Source: DATKPE01 sp033854175
GTDB taxonomy: Bacteria > Bacteroidota > Ignavibacteria > UBA10030 > SZUA-254
Length of the DNA stretch: 64,000 nt
Reading direction: 5' to 3'
Assembly: GCA_033854175.1 (NCBI GenBank)
Contig: JAWOKN010000056.1
Span: 11,702-75,701, forward strand
A program made the position numbers and the translations under genes. This document shows positions 30,032 to 39,486 of the stretch, piece by piece (position 1 is the stretch's first letter; each line of letters begins with the position of its first letter). Under the pieces are notes generated by a model. The model saw only the letters and a list, made by a program, of their open reading frames with translations, did no database searches and was not told the DNA's origin.

Positions 30032-31378
30032 ATGAACAACGATATATCCATACTCATTGTCGACGATGAAAAGGTCGTCCGCGAATCCCTCTCGAAGTGG
30101 TTCAAGGAAGACGACTTCATCGTGGGCGCATCAGAAAACGCGGCTGAAGCCCTGAAACAGCTCCAGGTGCGGAAATGGGACATCATTCTCCTCGACATCA
30201 AAATGCCGGGGATGGACGGGATGGAGTTACAGCAGCGAATCCGGGAGATCGACCCCGGAGCGACGATCATCTTCATCACGGCGCACGCCTCGGTCGACAC
30301 GGCGGTCCAGGCCCTGAAGGCGGGGGCGTTCGATTACATCGCGAAGCCGATCGACCCCGACTACCTGTCGCATCTGATCCAGAACGCCATCAAGCAGCGG
30401 ATCCTGACGGGAGAAAACATCCGTCTGAAGGAGCAGATCACCGAATTCGCGAAAGTCGATGAGATCATCGGCGACTCCCCGCAGATGAAGAAGGTCTTCG
30501 AACTGATCGAAACGGTGGCAAAGACCGACACGACGGTCATGATCCGGGGCGAAAGCGGAACGGGGAAGGAGCTCATCGCGCGGGCGATTCACGGCAACAG
30601 CGAACGGCGGTATTTTCCCATCGTCGCCATCAACTGCGGGGCATTGCCGGAGGGAATACTGGAAAGCGAACTCTTCGGTCATGAGCGGGGTGCGTTTACC
30701 GGGGCGCAGTACAGGAGAAAGGGAAAAATCGAGCTGGCCGACGGCGGCACATTATTTCTTGACGAGGTCGGCAACATCGGGATGAAGACCCAGATGGACC
30801 TCCTCCGTGTAATCGAGACAAAGCAATTTTCGCGTGTCGGGGGAAACGAGCTGATCAAGGTGGACTTCAGGACCATCTGCGCGACAAACAGGGATCTCGA
30901 GAAGGCCGTTCAGGAGGGCACCTTCCGTGAAGACCTCTATTACCGTCTCAACGTCTTCTCCGTCCTCGTCCCCCCCTTGCGCGAGCGGAAGTCGGACATC
31001 CCCCTGCTGGCAAATTACTTTTTGAAAAAATACTCGCGATCGATGGGGAAGCCGATCGTGACCATCTCCTCGGACGCGATGGATCTGATGGTCAAATACA
31101 ACTGGCCCGGGAACATCCGCGAGCTGGAAAACGCGATAGAGCGGGCGATGGTGGTCGGAAAGCCCCCCTGCATCAAGGCGGTGGATCTGCCGATACAGTT
31201 CTCCGATCTCATTGCGGCACCTTCGCTCGGATCTCTGGCATCGATGGAAAAAAGCCACATCGCCGAGATCCTCCGGATGAACAACTGGAACATCTCCCGG
31301 TCCGCGGAAGTCCTGCAGATCGACCGGGTCACTCTCTACAACAAGATCGAAAAATATGGCCTGAAAAAGCCGCAGTGA
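30032..31378 (+). CDS. Sigma-54-dependent response regulator (NtrC family)
   Basis: 448 aa. Receiver domain with acceptor Asp55 (WDIILLDIKMPGMDG), AAA+ domain with Walker A GESGTGKE (173-180) and the sigma-54-contacting GAFTGA loop (220-225), then NWPGNIRELENAIERAMV and a C-terminal Fis-type HTH (NNWNISRSAEVLQIDRVTLY). It activates sigma-54 RNA polymerase from upstream sites when phosphorylated by the kinase just before it. Candidate targets are the operon at 24660 (inverted repeat 24393 plus promoter 24594) and nifJ. The stop overlaps the GTG of the next gene. Confidence 0.95.
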   Translation: MNNDISILIVDDEKVVRESLSKWFKEDDFIVGASENAAEALKQLQVRKWDIILLDIKMPGMDGMELQQRIREIDPGATIIFITAHASVDTAVQALKAGAFDYIAKPIDPDYLSHLIQNAIKQRILTGENIRLKEQITEFAKVDEIIGDSPQMKKVFELIETVAKTDTTVMIRGESGTGKELIARAIHGNSERRYFPIVAINCGALPEGILESELFGHERGAFTGAQYRRKGKIELADGGTLFLDEVGNIGMKTQMDLLRVIETKQFSRVGGNELIKVDFRTICATNRDLEKAVQEGTFREDLYYRLNVFSVLVPPLRERKSDIPLLANYFLKKYSRSMGKPIVTISSDAMDLMVKYNWPGNIRELENAIERAMVVGKPPCIKAVDLPIQFSDLIAAPSLGSLASMEKSHIAEILRMNNWNISRSAEVLQIDRVTLYNKIEKYGLKKPQ

Positions 31379-31914
31379 CGACAGCCATCCACATCATGAC
31401 GACGGCGTCGCACCCGGTAACCGATCTCGGACACATTTCACACACCATACAGAGGATATTCAGCCTACCGGTCGACGTGGTCAAGGGGAGTTTAAACCCG
31501 GAGCGTGCGTTCGACAGCTCCCGCCGTCAGTACAATTCCACAGCACTCATTGCGCACATCCTCTCCTCCAACGGGGGTGACGGGAGGAAAATCCTCGGGC
31601 TTGTGGATGTCGATCTCTTCATCCCGATCCTCACCTTTGTCTTCGGCGAGGCACAATTCACCGGCTGTGTTGCTGTCGTCTCCTCCTTCCGTCTTGCGAA
31701 CCAGTTCTACGGGCTTGAACACGATCCGATCTTACTCCGTGACCGGGTCGAAAAGGAAATCGTGCATGAGCTCGGCCACACATTCGGTCTCCACCACTGC
31801 AGGCATTTTGACTGTGTCATGCGCTCCTCGACCTATGTGGAGGAGATCGACTTAAAAAAGGTGGAGATGTGCGGCACATGTTCGGAAAAACTCCAGCTCA
31901 TCACCGCGCACTAG
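31375..31914 (+). CDS. amzA: Archaemetzincin family metalloprotease
   Basis: 179 aa from GTG 31375, which overlaps the regulator stop (GTGA); a later ATG at 31396 is possible. The zinc site EIVHELGHTFGLHHC (HExxHxxGxxH plus Cys), followed by CVMRSS and a CxxC (MCGTCSEKL), is diagnostic of archaemetzincins, which have an extra structural zinc on those cysteines. Soluble, no signal peptide. Substrate is not known for any bacterial member. Its coupling to a two-component regulator gene is unusual and may only reflect operon packing. Confidence 0.9.
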   Translation: MTTAIHIMTTASHPVTDLGHISHTIQRIFSLPVDVVKGSLNPERAFDSSRRQYNSTALIAHILSSNGGDGRKILGLVDVDLFIPILTFVFGEAQFTGCVAVVSSFRLANQFYGLEHDPILLRDRVEKEIVHELGHTFGLHHCRHFDCVMRSSTYVEEIDLKKVEMCGTCSEKLQLITAH

Positions 31915-31963
31915 ACGATGCGCGAGCGAGCGCGCGCGGGTGCGGAAAAACAGAGATTTCACC

Positions 31964-31996
31964 CCTGCAAAAATCACATTGCAGGCTTTCATTTTT
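31964..31996 (+). terminator. Terminator-like hairpin after amzA
   Basis: CCTGCAA (31964-31970) and TTGCAGG (31979-31985) pair across an 8-base loop and are followed by CTTTCATTTTT, 50 bases after the amzA stop. As a dyad 77 bases upstream of the nifJ promoter it could instead be an activator site. Confidence 0.5.
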
Positions 31997-32061
31997 GATA
32001 AAAACGCATCCGTTTTTTGAGGTTTCAGAGTTGATTCGGCACATTTTGGCTTATGCCTCAA

Positions 32062-32077
32062 TGGAATGATTCTTGCA
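32062..32077 (+). promoter_or_regulatory. Sigma-54 promoter of nifJ
   Basis: TGGAATGATTCTTGCA: GG at 32063-32064 and GC at 32075-32076 are separated by 10 bases and the -12 box TTGCA is full consensus. The start would be near 32088, leaving a 44-base leader with AAAGGA before ATG 32132. Confidence 0.6.
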
Positions 32078-32131
32078 TTTTACTTTGCGGTTTACTTCAA
32101 TCTTTTACTTTCTCGAAAGGACATTTGAGCC

Positions 32132-35100
32132 ATGCCAGATGTAGCGGCAGGAAGAACATTACGGCAGAAGGTCACGCTTGACGGCAACGAAGCGGCTGCC
32201 TTCTCCGCGCACAAATTAAACGAAGTCATAGCAATCTACCCCATCACCCCCTCCTCCAACATGGGGGAATGGTCGGACGAATGGTCGTCGCTCGGGAGAA
32301 AAAACCTCTGGGGGACGGTACCTCTTGTCGTCGAAATGCAGAGTGAAGGGGGAGCTTCGGGGGCGGTCCACGGGGCGCTGCAGGCCGGCGCGCTCTCGAC
32401 CACGTTCACATCGTCACAGGGACTCCTCCTGATGATCCCGAACATGTTCAAGATCGCGGGCGAACTGACCTCGACCGTCTTCCACATCGCGGCGCGCACG
32501 GTAGCGACCCACGCCCTCTCCATATTCGGCGATCACAGCGACGTCATGGCGGTCCGGTCGGCGGGCTGGGCGATGCTGGCTTCGAACTCGATACAGGAGA
32601 TCATGGACTTTGCCCTGATTGCGACGGCGGCGACGCTTGAATCGCGTGTTCCGTTTGTCCATTTCTTTGACGGATTCCGGTCATCGCACGAGGTGATGAA
32701 AATCGAACAGCTTTGCGAGGACGACTTCCGGGCGATGATGGATGACAAGCTCATCTTCCAGCACCGGGCGCGGGGGCTCTCGCCGGAGCATCCCGTCATG
32801 CGCGGATCGGCGCAGAACCCCGACGTCTTCTTCCAGGCCCGGGAAACCGTGAACCCCTACTATCTCGCATGTCCCGCGATCGTCCAGAAAACGATGGACA
32901 AATTCGCGCGTGTTGTCGGCCGGAAATACGAGCTCTTCCAGTACGTCGGTGCGGCCGATGCTGAGCGGATCATCATCATGATGGGATCCGGTGCGGAAAC
33001 CGCCGAGGAGACGGTGGAGTATTTGAACCGGAAAGGCGGCAAGGTGGGATTACTCAAGGTCCGGCTCTTCCGGCCCTTCTCCATCGAGCATTTTTTGAAG
33101 GCGCTCCCCTCCTCGACCAAGTCGATTGCGGTACTCGACCGGACGAAGGAGCCGGGAAGCACAGGGGAACCGCTCTACCAGGACGTTACCACAGCATTAA
33201 GCGAAGCCTTTGCCGGCGGCACGTCGCCCCTCACGTCGTTCCCGAAAATCATCGGCGGCCGATACGGCCTCTCGTCGAAAGAATTCACACCGGCGATGGT
33301 GAAAGCGGTCTACGACGAACTTCAGAAGCCGGCCCCCAAAAACCACTTCACCGTCGGGATCAAGGATGACGTCACCCACACGAGTCTGTCGTACGACGCG
33401 AGTTTCACGACCGAAGCGGACGATGTGATCCGGGCCATCTTCTACGGTCTCGGAGCGGACGGGACCGTGAGTGCGAACAAAAATTCAATCAAGATCATCG
33501 GCGAGGACACCGACAATTTTGCGCAGGGGTATTTCGTCTACGACTCCAAGAAATCCGGATCGACGACCGTCTCCCATCTGCGTTTCGGACCCCGTCCGAT
33601 CCACTCGACCTATCTGATCTCGCAGGCAAATTTCGTCGCATGTCATCAGTGGTTCTTCCTCGAAAAATACGACGTTTTGCAGCCCGTCATCCAGGGCGGA
33701 ACGTTCCTTCTGAACAGCTCGTTCGGGCCCCAGGAAGTCTGGGACAACCTGCCGGTCAACATCCAGAAGCACATCATCGAGAAGAAGCTCAAATTCTACG
33801 TCATCGACGCCTACAACGTGGCGAAAGAAACAGGGATGGGCGGAAGGATCAACACCATCATGCAGACATGTTTCTTCGCCATATCCGGTGTACTCCCCCG
33901 GGAGGACGCCATCAAGGCGATCAAGCACTCCGTCGAAAAGACCTACGGCAAGAAGGGGGAGGATGTTGTCAGGCAGAACTTCATGGCCATCGACAAGACG
34001 CTGGCCAACCTCTTCGAGGTCAAGGTACCCTCGAAGGTCACGAGCACGATAACGATGCCCGACACCGTATCACCGAAGGCGCCCAAATACATCCGGGAAG
34101 TCACGGCGGAAATCATCGCGGGTTTCGGTGACAGGCTCCCGGTGAGTTCGATGCCCGTCGACGGGACATTCCCGGTCGGATCGGCGCAGTGGGAAAAGCG
34201 AAACATTGCTTTGGAGATTCCGGTATGGGAACCCGAAATCTGCATACAGTGCAACAAGTGCATCCTGGTCTGTCCGCACGCAACCATACGGACCAAGGTC
34301 TTCGATCCGAAACTCCTTGGGGGCGCGCCCGCGACATTCAAGTCGATCGACTTCAAGGGGATGGAATACAAGGGTATGAAATACTCCATCCAGGTCGCCC
34401 CGGAAGACTGTACGGGGTGCGGGCTCTGTGTGGACATCTGTCCTGCGAAGAGCAAGACCATGACCAAGGTCAAGGCCATCAACATGAAACCGCAGCCACC
34501 GATACGCGAGGCCGAGCGTGACAACTACGACTACTTCCTGTCGCTTCCGGAAGTCGACCGGCGGACCGTCAAGGTTGACAACATCAAAGGATCGCAGTTC
34601 CTGCAGCCGCTCTTTGAATACTCCGGGGCATGTTCGGGCTGTGGCGAGACACCCTACGTAAAACTCGTCAGCCAGCTTTTCGGCGACAGGTGTGTTGTAG
34701 CAAATGCGACCGGTTGTTCCTCCATCTACGGCGGCAACCTCCCGACCACACCATGGACGGCGAACAAGGACGGAAGGGGGCCGGCATGGTCGAATTCACT
34801 CTTTGAAGACAATGCGGAATTCGGGCTCGGCATGCGGCTGACCATTGACAAGCACACCGAGATGGCGCGGGAGCTCGTGAAAAAGCTCTCAACATCGATC
34901 GGTGAAAACCTTGCCACGGCGATCCTCAATGCCAATCAATCCGACGAAGCCGGCATCCACGAGCAGCGCGAGCGGGTACAGTTCCTGAAGGACAAGCTGC
35001 GCGAGCTTGCCACCCCTGATGGCAACAATCTCCTCACCATCGCCGACAATCTTGTCAAGCGGAGCGTCTGGATCATGGGTGGGGACGGCTGGGCATATGA

Positions 35101-35767
35101 CATCGGGTACGGCGGGTTGGATCACGTGCTTGCCTCGGGGCGGAACGTCAACATCCTCGTCCTCGACACGGAAGTCTACTCGAACACAGGCGGTCAGATG
35201 TCGAAGGCCACATTCCGGTCGGCGATTGCGAAATTCGCGGCCGCAGGAAAACCGACGGCAAAGAAAGACCTGGCGATGCTCGCCATGACCTATGGAAACG
35301 TCTACGTGGCGAAGGTCGCGATGGGGAGCAACGATCTGCAGACCGTCCGGGCATTTCTGGAAGCGGAAGCCTATGACGGACCCTCGATCATCATCGCCTA
35401 CAGCCACTGCATCGCGCACGGGATCAACATGACACGGGGAATGCAGAACCAGAAGCTTGCGGTTGAGAGCGGTTACTGGCCGATCTTCCGGTACAATCCG
35501 ATGCTGGAGCGGGAAGGAAAGAACCCGTTCAAGCTCGACTCCAAGGCACCCCGGATACCACTGCAGGAATTCACGCAGCTGGAGACCCGGTTCAAGATGC
35601 TCGAGAAGAGCTATCCCGAACGCGCAAAGCAACTGAGCGCGCTTGCCCAGAAAGACGTCTATCTCCGCTGGAAAGTCTACGAGCATCTGGCAAAAGAAGA
35701 CGGCGATGGTGCGGCGCCGGAGGGGCAGCAGACAAAGAAACCCACAACCATGGGAGAGACGGTCTAG
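32132..35767 (+). CDS. nifJ: Pyruvate:ferredoxin (flavodoxin) oxidoreductase, single-chain
   Basis: 1211 aa, the normal size of the fused homodimeric enzyme. Order: alpha-like N-terminus (LDGNEAAAFSAHKLNEVIAI followed by YPITPSS), gamma-like region with GLGADGTVSANK, two 4Fe-4S motifs (CIQCNKCILVCP and CTGCGLCVDICP, about 700-775), and the TPP domain (CSGCGETPYVKL, MGGDGWAYDIGYGGLDHV, then EVYSNTGGQMSKAT). It converts pyruvate and CoA to acetyl-CoA, CO2 and reduced ferredoxin. First gene of a unit with the DHOD-like and Rrf2 genes, from a sigma-54 promoter. Confidence 0.97.
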   Translation: MPDVAAGRTLRQKVTLDGNEAAAFSAHKLNEVIAIYPITPSSNMGEWSDEWSSLGRKNLWGTVPLVVEMQSEGGASGAVHGALQAGALSTTFTSSQGLLLMIPNMFKIAGELTSTVFHIAARTVATHALSIFGDHSDVMAVRSAGWAMLASNSIQEIMDFALIATAATLESRVPFVHFFDGFRSSHEVMKIEQLCEDDFRAMMDDKLIFQHRARGLSPEHPVMRGSAQNPDVFFQARETVNPYYLACPAIVQKTMDKFARVVGRKYELFQYVGAADAERIIIMMGSGAETAEETVEYLNRKGGKVGLLKVRLFRPFSIEHFLKALPSSTKSIAVLDRTKEPGSTGEPLYQDVTTALSEAFAGGTSPLTSFPKIIGGRYGLSSKEFTPAMVKAVYDELQKPAPKNHFTVGIKDDVTHTSLSYDASFTTEADDVIRAIFYGLGADGTVSANKNSIKIIGEDTDNFAQGYFVYDSKKSGSTTVSHLRFGPRPIHSTYLISQANFVACHQWFFLEKYDVLQPVIQGGTFLLNSSFGPQEVWDNLPVNIQKHIIEKKLKFYVIDAYNVAKETGMGGRINTIMQTCFFAISGVLPREDAIKAIKHSVEKTYGKKGEDVVRQNFMAIDKTLANLFEVKVPSKVTSTITMPDTVSPKAPKYIREVTAEIIAGFGDRLPVSSMPVDGTFPVGSAQWEKRNIALEIPVWEPEICIQCNKCILVCPHATIRTKVFDPKLLGGAPATFKSIDFKGMEYKGMKYSIQVAPEDCTGCGLCVDICPAKSKTMTKVKAINMKPQPPIREAERDNYDYFLSLPEVDRRTVKVDNIKGSQFLQPLFEYSGACSGCGETPYVKLVSQLFGDRCVVANATGCSSIYGGNLPTTPWTANKDGRGPAWSNSLFEDNAEFGLGMRLTIDKHTEMARELVKKLSTSIGENLATAILNANQSDEAGIHEQRERVQFLKDKLRELATPDGNNLLTIADNLVKRSVWIMGGDGWAYDIGYGGLDHVLASGRNVNILVLDTEVYSNTGGQMSKATFRSAIAKFAAAGKPTAKKDLAMLAMTYGNVYVAKVAMGSNDLQTVRAFLEAEAYDGPSIIIAYSHCIAHGINMTRGMQNQKLAVESGYWPIFRYNPMLEREGKNPFKLDSKAPRIPLQEFTQLETRFKMLEKSYPERAKQLSALAQKDVYLRWKVYEHLAKEDGDGAAPEGQQTKKPTTMGETV

Positions 35768-35802
35768 GCCGTCGTACCCCGACTGATCTCAAGGACAGAC
35801 AC

Positions 35803-36792
35803 ATGGATCTCTCAACCACATACCTCGGACTCAAACTCAAAAACCCGATCGTCCCGTCGGCCGGGCCGCTGTCGCGCTCGCTCGACAGCATGAGAAGGCT
35901 GGAGGAAGCGGGAGCCTCTGCGATTGTCATTCACTCCCTCTTCGAGGAGCAGATCGCGCACGAGACGGCGGAATTGTACCACTACCTCTCGTACGGAACG
36001 GAAAGCTTTGCGGAAGCGCTGACCTATTTCCCCGAGCTGCAGCAATACGACCGGGGGCCGGAAGAATACGTCGAGTTCATCCACACGGCAAAGAACTCGC
36101 TGACGATTCCGGTGATCGGCAGTCTCAACGGGATCTCGGTGGGCGGTTGGATCAAGTATGCGAGAAAGATCCAGGAGGCGGGAGCAGATGCGATCGAGCT
36201 GAACATCTATTACATCCCGACCGATCCCGAGCTGCGGGGGATCGATGTGGAGGACCGGTATCTCGAGGTCCTCTACGCGGTAAAGGAAACCGTGACAATC
36301 CCGGTGGCGGTCAAGCTCAGCCCGTTTTTCAGTTCGCTCGCGCATTTCGCGAAGCGGCTCGACCATGCGGGGGCGAACGGGCTCGTCCTCTTCAACCGGT
36401 TCTACCAGCCCGACATCGACCTCGAATCACTTGAAGTAACGCCCAACGTCATCCTCAGCACCCCCCATGCACTGCGGCTTCCCATGCGGTGGATAGCGAT
36501 ACTCTCGGGGAACATCAAGGCGAGTCTTGCCGCGACGAGCGGGATCCACACGGCGGAGGACGTCCTCAAGATGCTCCTTGTCGGGGCCGATGTGACCATG
36601 ATGTGTTCGGCCCTCTTAAAAAACGGGCCGTCGTACCTGGCCGATGTCCTCCAGAGCGTGGAACGGTGGATGATCGAGCGGGAATACCTCTCCCTGCAGC
36701 AGATGAAGGGAAGCATGAACCAGCGGTCCATTGCAGATCCCTCGGCCTTTGAACGCGCCAATTACATGAAAGCACTCCACAGTTACAAATAA
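35803..36792 (+). CDS. Dihydroorotate dehydrogenase-like protein
   Basis: 329 aa TIM-barrel flavoprotein of the class I DHOD superfamily: MDLSTTYLGLKLKNPIVPSA start, IPVIGSLNGISVGGW, GADAIELNIYYIPTDPE, VAVKLSPFFSS, and the C-terminal phosphate/FMN loop TSGIHTAEDVLKMLLVGADV. True DHODs of this class have a catalytic Cys or Ser loop that is not obvious here. Genes of this type often follow nifJ in Bacteroidota and relatives, so a role tied to ferredoxin or FMN chemistry rather than pyrimidine synthesis is inferred. Confidence 0.85.
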   Translation: MDLSTTYLGLKLKNPIVPSAGPLSRSLDSMRRLEEAGASAIVIHSLFEEQIAHETAELYHYLSYGTESFAEALTYFPELQQYDRGPEEYVEFIHTAKNSLTIPVIGSLNGISVGGWIKYARKIQEAGADAIELNIYYIPTDPELRGIDVEDRYLEVLYAVKETVTIPVAVKLSPFFSSLAHFAKRLDHAGANGLVLFNRFYQPDIDLESLEVTPNVILSTPHALRLPMRWIAILSGNIKASLAATSGIHTAEDVLKMLLVGADVTMMCSALLKNGPSYLADVLQSVERWMIEREYLSLQQMKGSMNQRSIADPSAFERANYMKALHSYK

Positions 36793-36806
36793 CCAATGGA
36801 AAATCT

Positions 36807-37262
36807 ATGAGCATATTTTTTAGCCGTCAATGCGAGTACGCCCTTCAGGCGGTCATGTACATCGCCCTCAAACCGGAGAACGAGATGAGTTCGATCCGCG
36901 AGCTGTCGCGGACGCTCGGCATCCCGTATCATTTCCTTGCAAAAATCCTCCAGGACCTCACGCGGAAAGGATTGCTGACATCCCTGAAAGGTTCCACCGG
37001 CGGGTACATGCTTGCGATGCCGAAGGAAACCATCACACCGTTCCACATCGTCGATGCCATTGACGGATCAAGTTTTCTGAACAATTGTCTCCTCGGTTTT
37101 TCATCCTGCTCAAGCGAAAAACCGTGCGCGTTGCATTCCCAATGGGAGGGTATGCGGGAGAAACTCAATACCATGCTGAAATCGACCAACATCTATGAGG
37201 CGGCGCTCAGCATGAAGAAACCGCAATATCTCCATAATCAACCCGGGCCAAGCACCACCTGA
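36807..37262 (+). CDS. Rrf2 family transcriptional regulator
   Basis: 151 aa. N-terminal winged helix (QCEYALQAVMYIALKPENEM, IRELSRTLGIPYHFLAKILQ, LTRKGLLTSLKGSTGGYMLA) and the three-cysteine segment CLLGFSSCSSEKPC, spaced like the cluster-binding cysteines of IscR/NsrR. It probably senses iron-sulfur status, redox or NO. It is the last gene of the nifJ unit, and four bases after its stop begins a 26-base perfect inverted repeat overlapping the next promoter, a likely own or neighbouring operator. Confidence 0.9.
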   Translation: MSIFFSRQCEYALQAVMYIALKPENEMSSIRELSRTLGIPYHFLAKILQDLTRKGLLTSLKGSTGGYMLAMPKETITPFHIVDAIDGSSFLNNCLLGFSSCSSEKPCALHSQWEGMREKLNTMLKSTNIYEAALSMKKPQYLHNQPGPSTT

Positions 37263-37265
37263 TGA

Positions 37266-37291
37266 ATATCGGATAAATCTATCCGATATTG
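37266..37291. promoter_or_regulatory. Perfect 11+11 bp inverted repeat overlapping the sigma-54 -24 box
   Basis: Arms AATATCGGATA (37266-37276) and TATCCGATATT (37281-37291) are exact reverse complements around AATC. The last T is the first base of the -24 element at 37291. This geometry suits a repressor, with the Rrf2 protein encoded directly upstream the obvious candidate. It could also act as a hairpin at the 3' end of the Rrf2 transcript. Confidence 0.65.
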
Positions 37292-37306
37292 GCACAGATG
37301 TTGCAC
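37291..37306 (+). promoter_or_regulatory. Consensus sigma-54 promoter of the polyferredoxin operon
   Basis: TGGCACAGATGTTGCA is a full match to TGGCAC-N5-TTGCA with GG (37292-37293) and GC (37304-37305) 10 bases apart. It is the best sigma-54 site in the window. Start of transcription is expected near 37317. Confidence 0.75.
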
Positions 37307-37391
37307 TACTAGAGCTGAAGAAATACAAAGGCCGGTTCTTCCCTCTGTATTAGAGACCTTTTTGATCATCAGAAGAATCCCTTTTTTAAGA

Positions 37392-38612
37392 ATGAGAAAT
37401 CAGCAGTTTACGGCTATAAGAAGTGACACCGTGCCCCCTCCTTCCGCTGCATTTGCCGTTGCACCGCAAAATGGACTATCCCCGTATAAAGCCGAAGGCG
37501 CCAGGTCCGGGCGTCTGAGTATAAAAAAGCTCTCACCCGCGCTCCGCAAACCGAAAATGGGTTACCGGAACGAAACAGGCATACGCCGAATCCTCCTGAG
37601 GCTCAGGGAAGATTCACAGTTCCTCCGTTCGGTCATACAGACAGCGTTCCTGCTGCTTTGCATCTGGATCGGGATAGAGTTCTATTTATTCGTGAAATGG
37701 GGTGCCTCGGGAGGTGTGGAGGCCTATCATATGCGGCCTCCCGGTGTGGAAGGATTTCTGCCGATCAGCGCTCTGATCAGCCTGAAATATTTCCTGCAGA
37801 CCGGCATCATCAACAGCGTCCATCCCTCGGGATTATTCATCTTCGCAGCGATTCTGGTAATAGGATTTTTCTTTAAAAAAGCCTTCTGCAGCTGGCTCTG
37901 TCCGATCGGCACAATAAGTGAATCCCTCTGGACCTTCGGCCGGAAACTCTTCGGGAAAAATATCGTCCTACCCCGATGGCTCGATTATCCGCTCCGTTCC
38001 ATCAAATACCTGCTCCTGTTGTTTTTTGCCTACATCATCTGGAGCATGAGCATCGATGGCCTCCAGTTTTTCATACAAAGCCCGTACAACCAGGTAGCAG
38101 ACGTCAAGATGTACTACTTTTTCGCACGGATCAGCACCTTTGCCCTCTGGACCATCATCATCCTTGCGATCCTGTCGGTCTTCATCAAAAACTTCTGGTG
38201 CCGGTATCTCTGTCCCTACGGAGCGCTCCTGGGCATCACCGGATTATTCAGTCCGTTAAAGATCACGCGGAATACGACAACATGCATCGACTGCGAACTC
38301 TGCACGAAAGTCTGTCCGGCCAGCATCAGGGTCCACGCGCTGAAGAAGGTGAGAAGTGATGAATGCATGAGCTGTCTTGAATGCGTGCAGATCTGTCCGG
38401 TAAAAAACACACTTGAAGTTCAGCCCCCCGCGGGGAACGCGAAAGTCCCCGGATGGATCTTCGGGCTTCTCGTCGCCGGGGTATTCGTCGGGATCACCGG
38501 TCTTGCGATGCTCGCCGGGCACTGGCAGAATTCAATCACAAAGGCAGAATACCTGAACCACTTCCGGAACATCGAATCCCACGTCTATTCCCATGAAGAC
38601 GCGATCCGATAA
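37392..38612 (+). CDS. Membrane polyferredoxin (NapH/RdxA-like 4Fe-4S protein)
   Basis: About 350-406 aa depending on start. Five to six membrane helices; FCSWLCPIGTISESLW and FWCRYLCPYGALLG are the paired CxxxCP motifs of NapH/NosR/RdxA proteins; two ferredoxin clusters follow (CIDCELCTKVCP, CMSCLECVQICP). The final helix precedes a short tail. RPPGVEGFLPISALISLKYF marks the RdxA-like subgroup. It moves electrons across or along the membrane to an unknown acceptor. Start is uncertain: ATG 37392 used here, TTG 37362 and ATG 37557 possible; the family core begins after the last. Confidence 0.88.
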   Translation: MRNQQFTAIRSDTVPPPSAAFAVAPQNGLSPYKAEGARSGRLSIKKLSPALRKPKMGYRNETGIRRILLRLREDSQFLRSVIQTAFLLLCIWIGIEFYLFVKWGASGGVEAYHMRPPGVEGFLPISALISLKYFLQTGIINSVHPSGLFIFAAILVIGFFFKKAFCSWLCPIGTISESLWTFGRKLFGKNIVLPRWLDYPLRSIKYLLLLFFAYIIWSMSIDGLQFFIQSPYNQVADVKMYYFFARISTFALWTIIILAILSVFIKNFWCRYLCPYGALLGITGLFSPLKITRNTTTCIDCELCTKVCPASIRVHALKKVRSDECMSCLECVQICPVKNTLEVQPPAGNAKVPGWIFGLLVAGVFVGITGLAMLAGHWQNSITKAEYLNHFRNIESHVYSHEDAIR

Positions 38613-39399
38613 ATCTCTCCGGGCGTTTTACGACACTCTGGCGCCGGACTACGACCTGATGACGGCATTCAACGATCGCGTCGCGAGAGAGGAGGAATTC
38701 TTCCGTTTCCTTGCAAAAAAATATCACATTCGCACCGCAATCGATGCAGGCTGCGGGACGGGAGTTCACTCGATACTTCTTGCCAGGCTGGGCGTGAAGG
38801 TCACTGCTGTGGACATATCGCGGAAAATGATCACGGCGACGAGAGCCAATGCACAAAAATTTCACCTCCCGATAAGAGGAGTAGAATCGTCATTCGGTGA
38901 AATGGCAAAAAAATTGGATACCGTCGCCGACGCCCTCTTTTGCATGGGAAATTCCCTGGCGCACATGCTGACGGAGGAGGAATTACTCGACAGCCTGGCA
39001 AATTTCCGTGCACTCCTCAGGCCGAAGGGACTTTTGGTACTCCAGCTGGGAAATTACGACCGAATACTCAAAGAGAGGGCACGTCTGCAGCATGTGAGGG
39101 ATTCCGGAGGAAAAAGCTTCGTGCGATCGTACTGCTACCTTCAATCTTTAATATCCTTCAGTATAGATATCAAGACTTCAGCCAGGGGGAGAACATTGAA
39201 GAACATCAGAATAAAGCTGAACCCAATCCGCAGCGGATATCTTCAAAGGCTCCTCATCCGGTCAGGATTCACAGTGATGGCAGAATACGGAAGCCTGCAA
39301 AAGGAGCCATTTTCGAAGGGTAGGTCGCGCGATGTAATCATCCTGGCCAAAAAGGCATACATGCGAATCTTTTCCTCATTTCCTGCATCATATAGATGA
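38593..39399 (+). CDS. Class I SAM-dependent methyltransferase
   Basis: 268 aa. AdoMet motifs I (AIDAGCGTGVHSILLARLGV), post-I acidic end (VTAVDIS), and GLLVLQLGNYDRIL as motif III. YDTLAPDYDLM at the N-terminus is usual for small-molecule methyltransferases. It overlaps the polyferredoxin gene by 20 bases, so it is co-transcribed. Acceptor substrate unknown. The C-terminus is basic. Confidence 0.85.
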   Translation: MKTRSDKSLRAFYDTLAPDYDLMTAFNDRVAREEEFFRFLAKKYHIRTAIDAGCGTGVHSILLARLGVKVTAVDISRKMITATRANAQKFHLPIRGVESSFGEMAKKLDTVADALFCMGNSLAHMLTEEELLDSLANFRALLRPKGLLVLQLGNYDRILKERARLQHVRDSGGKSFVRSYCYLQSLISFSIDIKTSARGRTLKNIRIKLNPIRSGYLQRLLIRSGFTVMAEYGSLQKEPFSKGRSRDVIILAKKAYMRIFSSFPASYR

Positions 39400-39486
39400 A
39401 TGGGCAGAGTATTTTCCCGAAACGGCGATGAAGTGAAAAATCGGGCAATTAGACACCAGACATGAAATGAAACGGAGCAAGTAATC

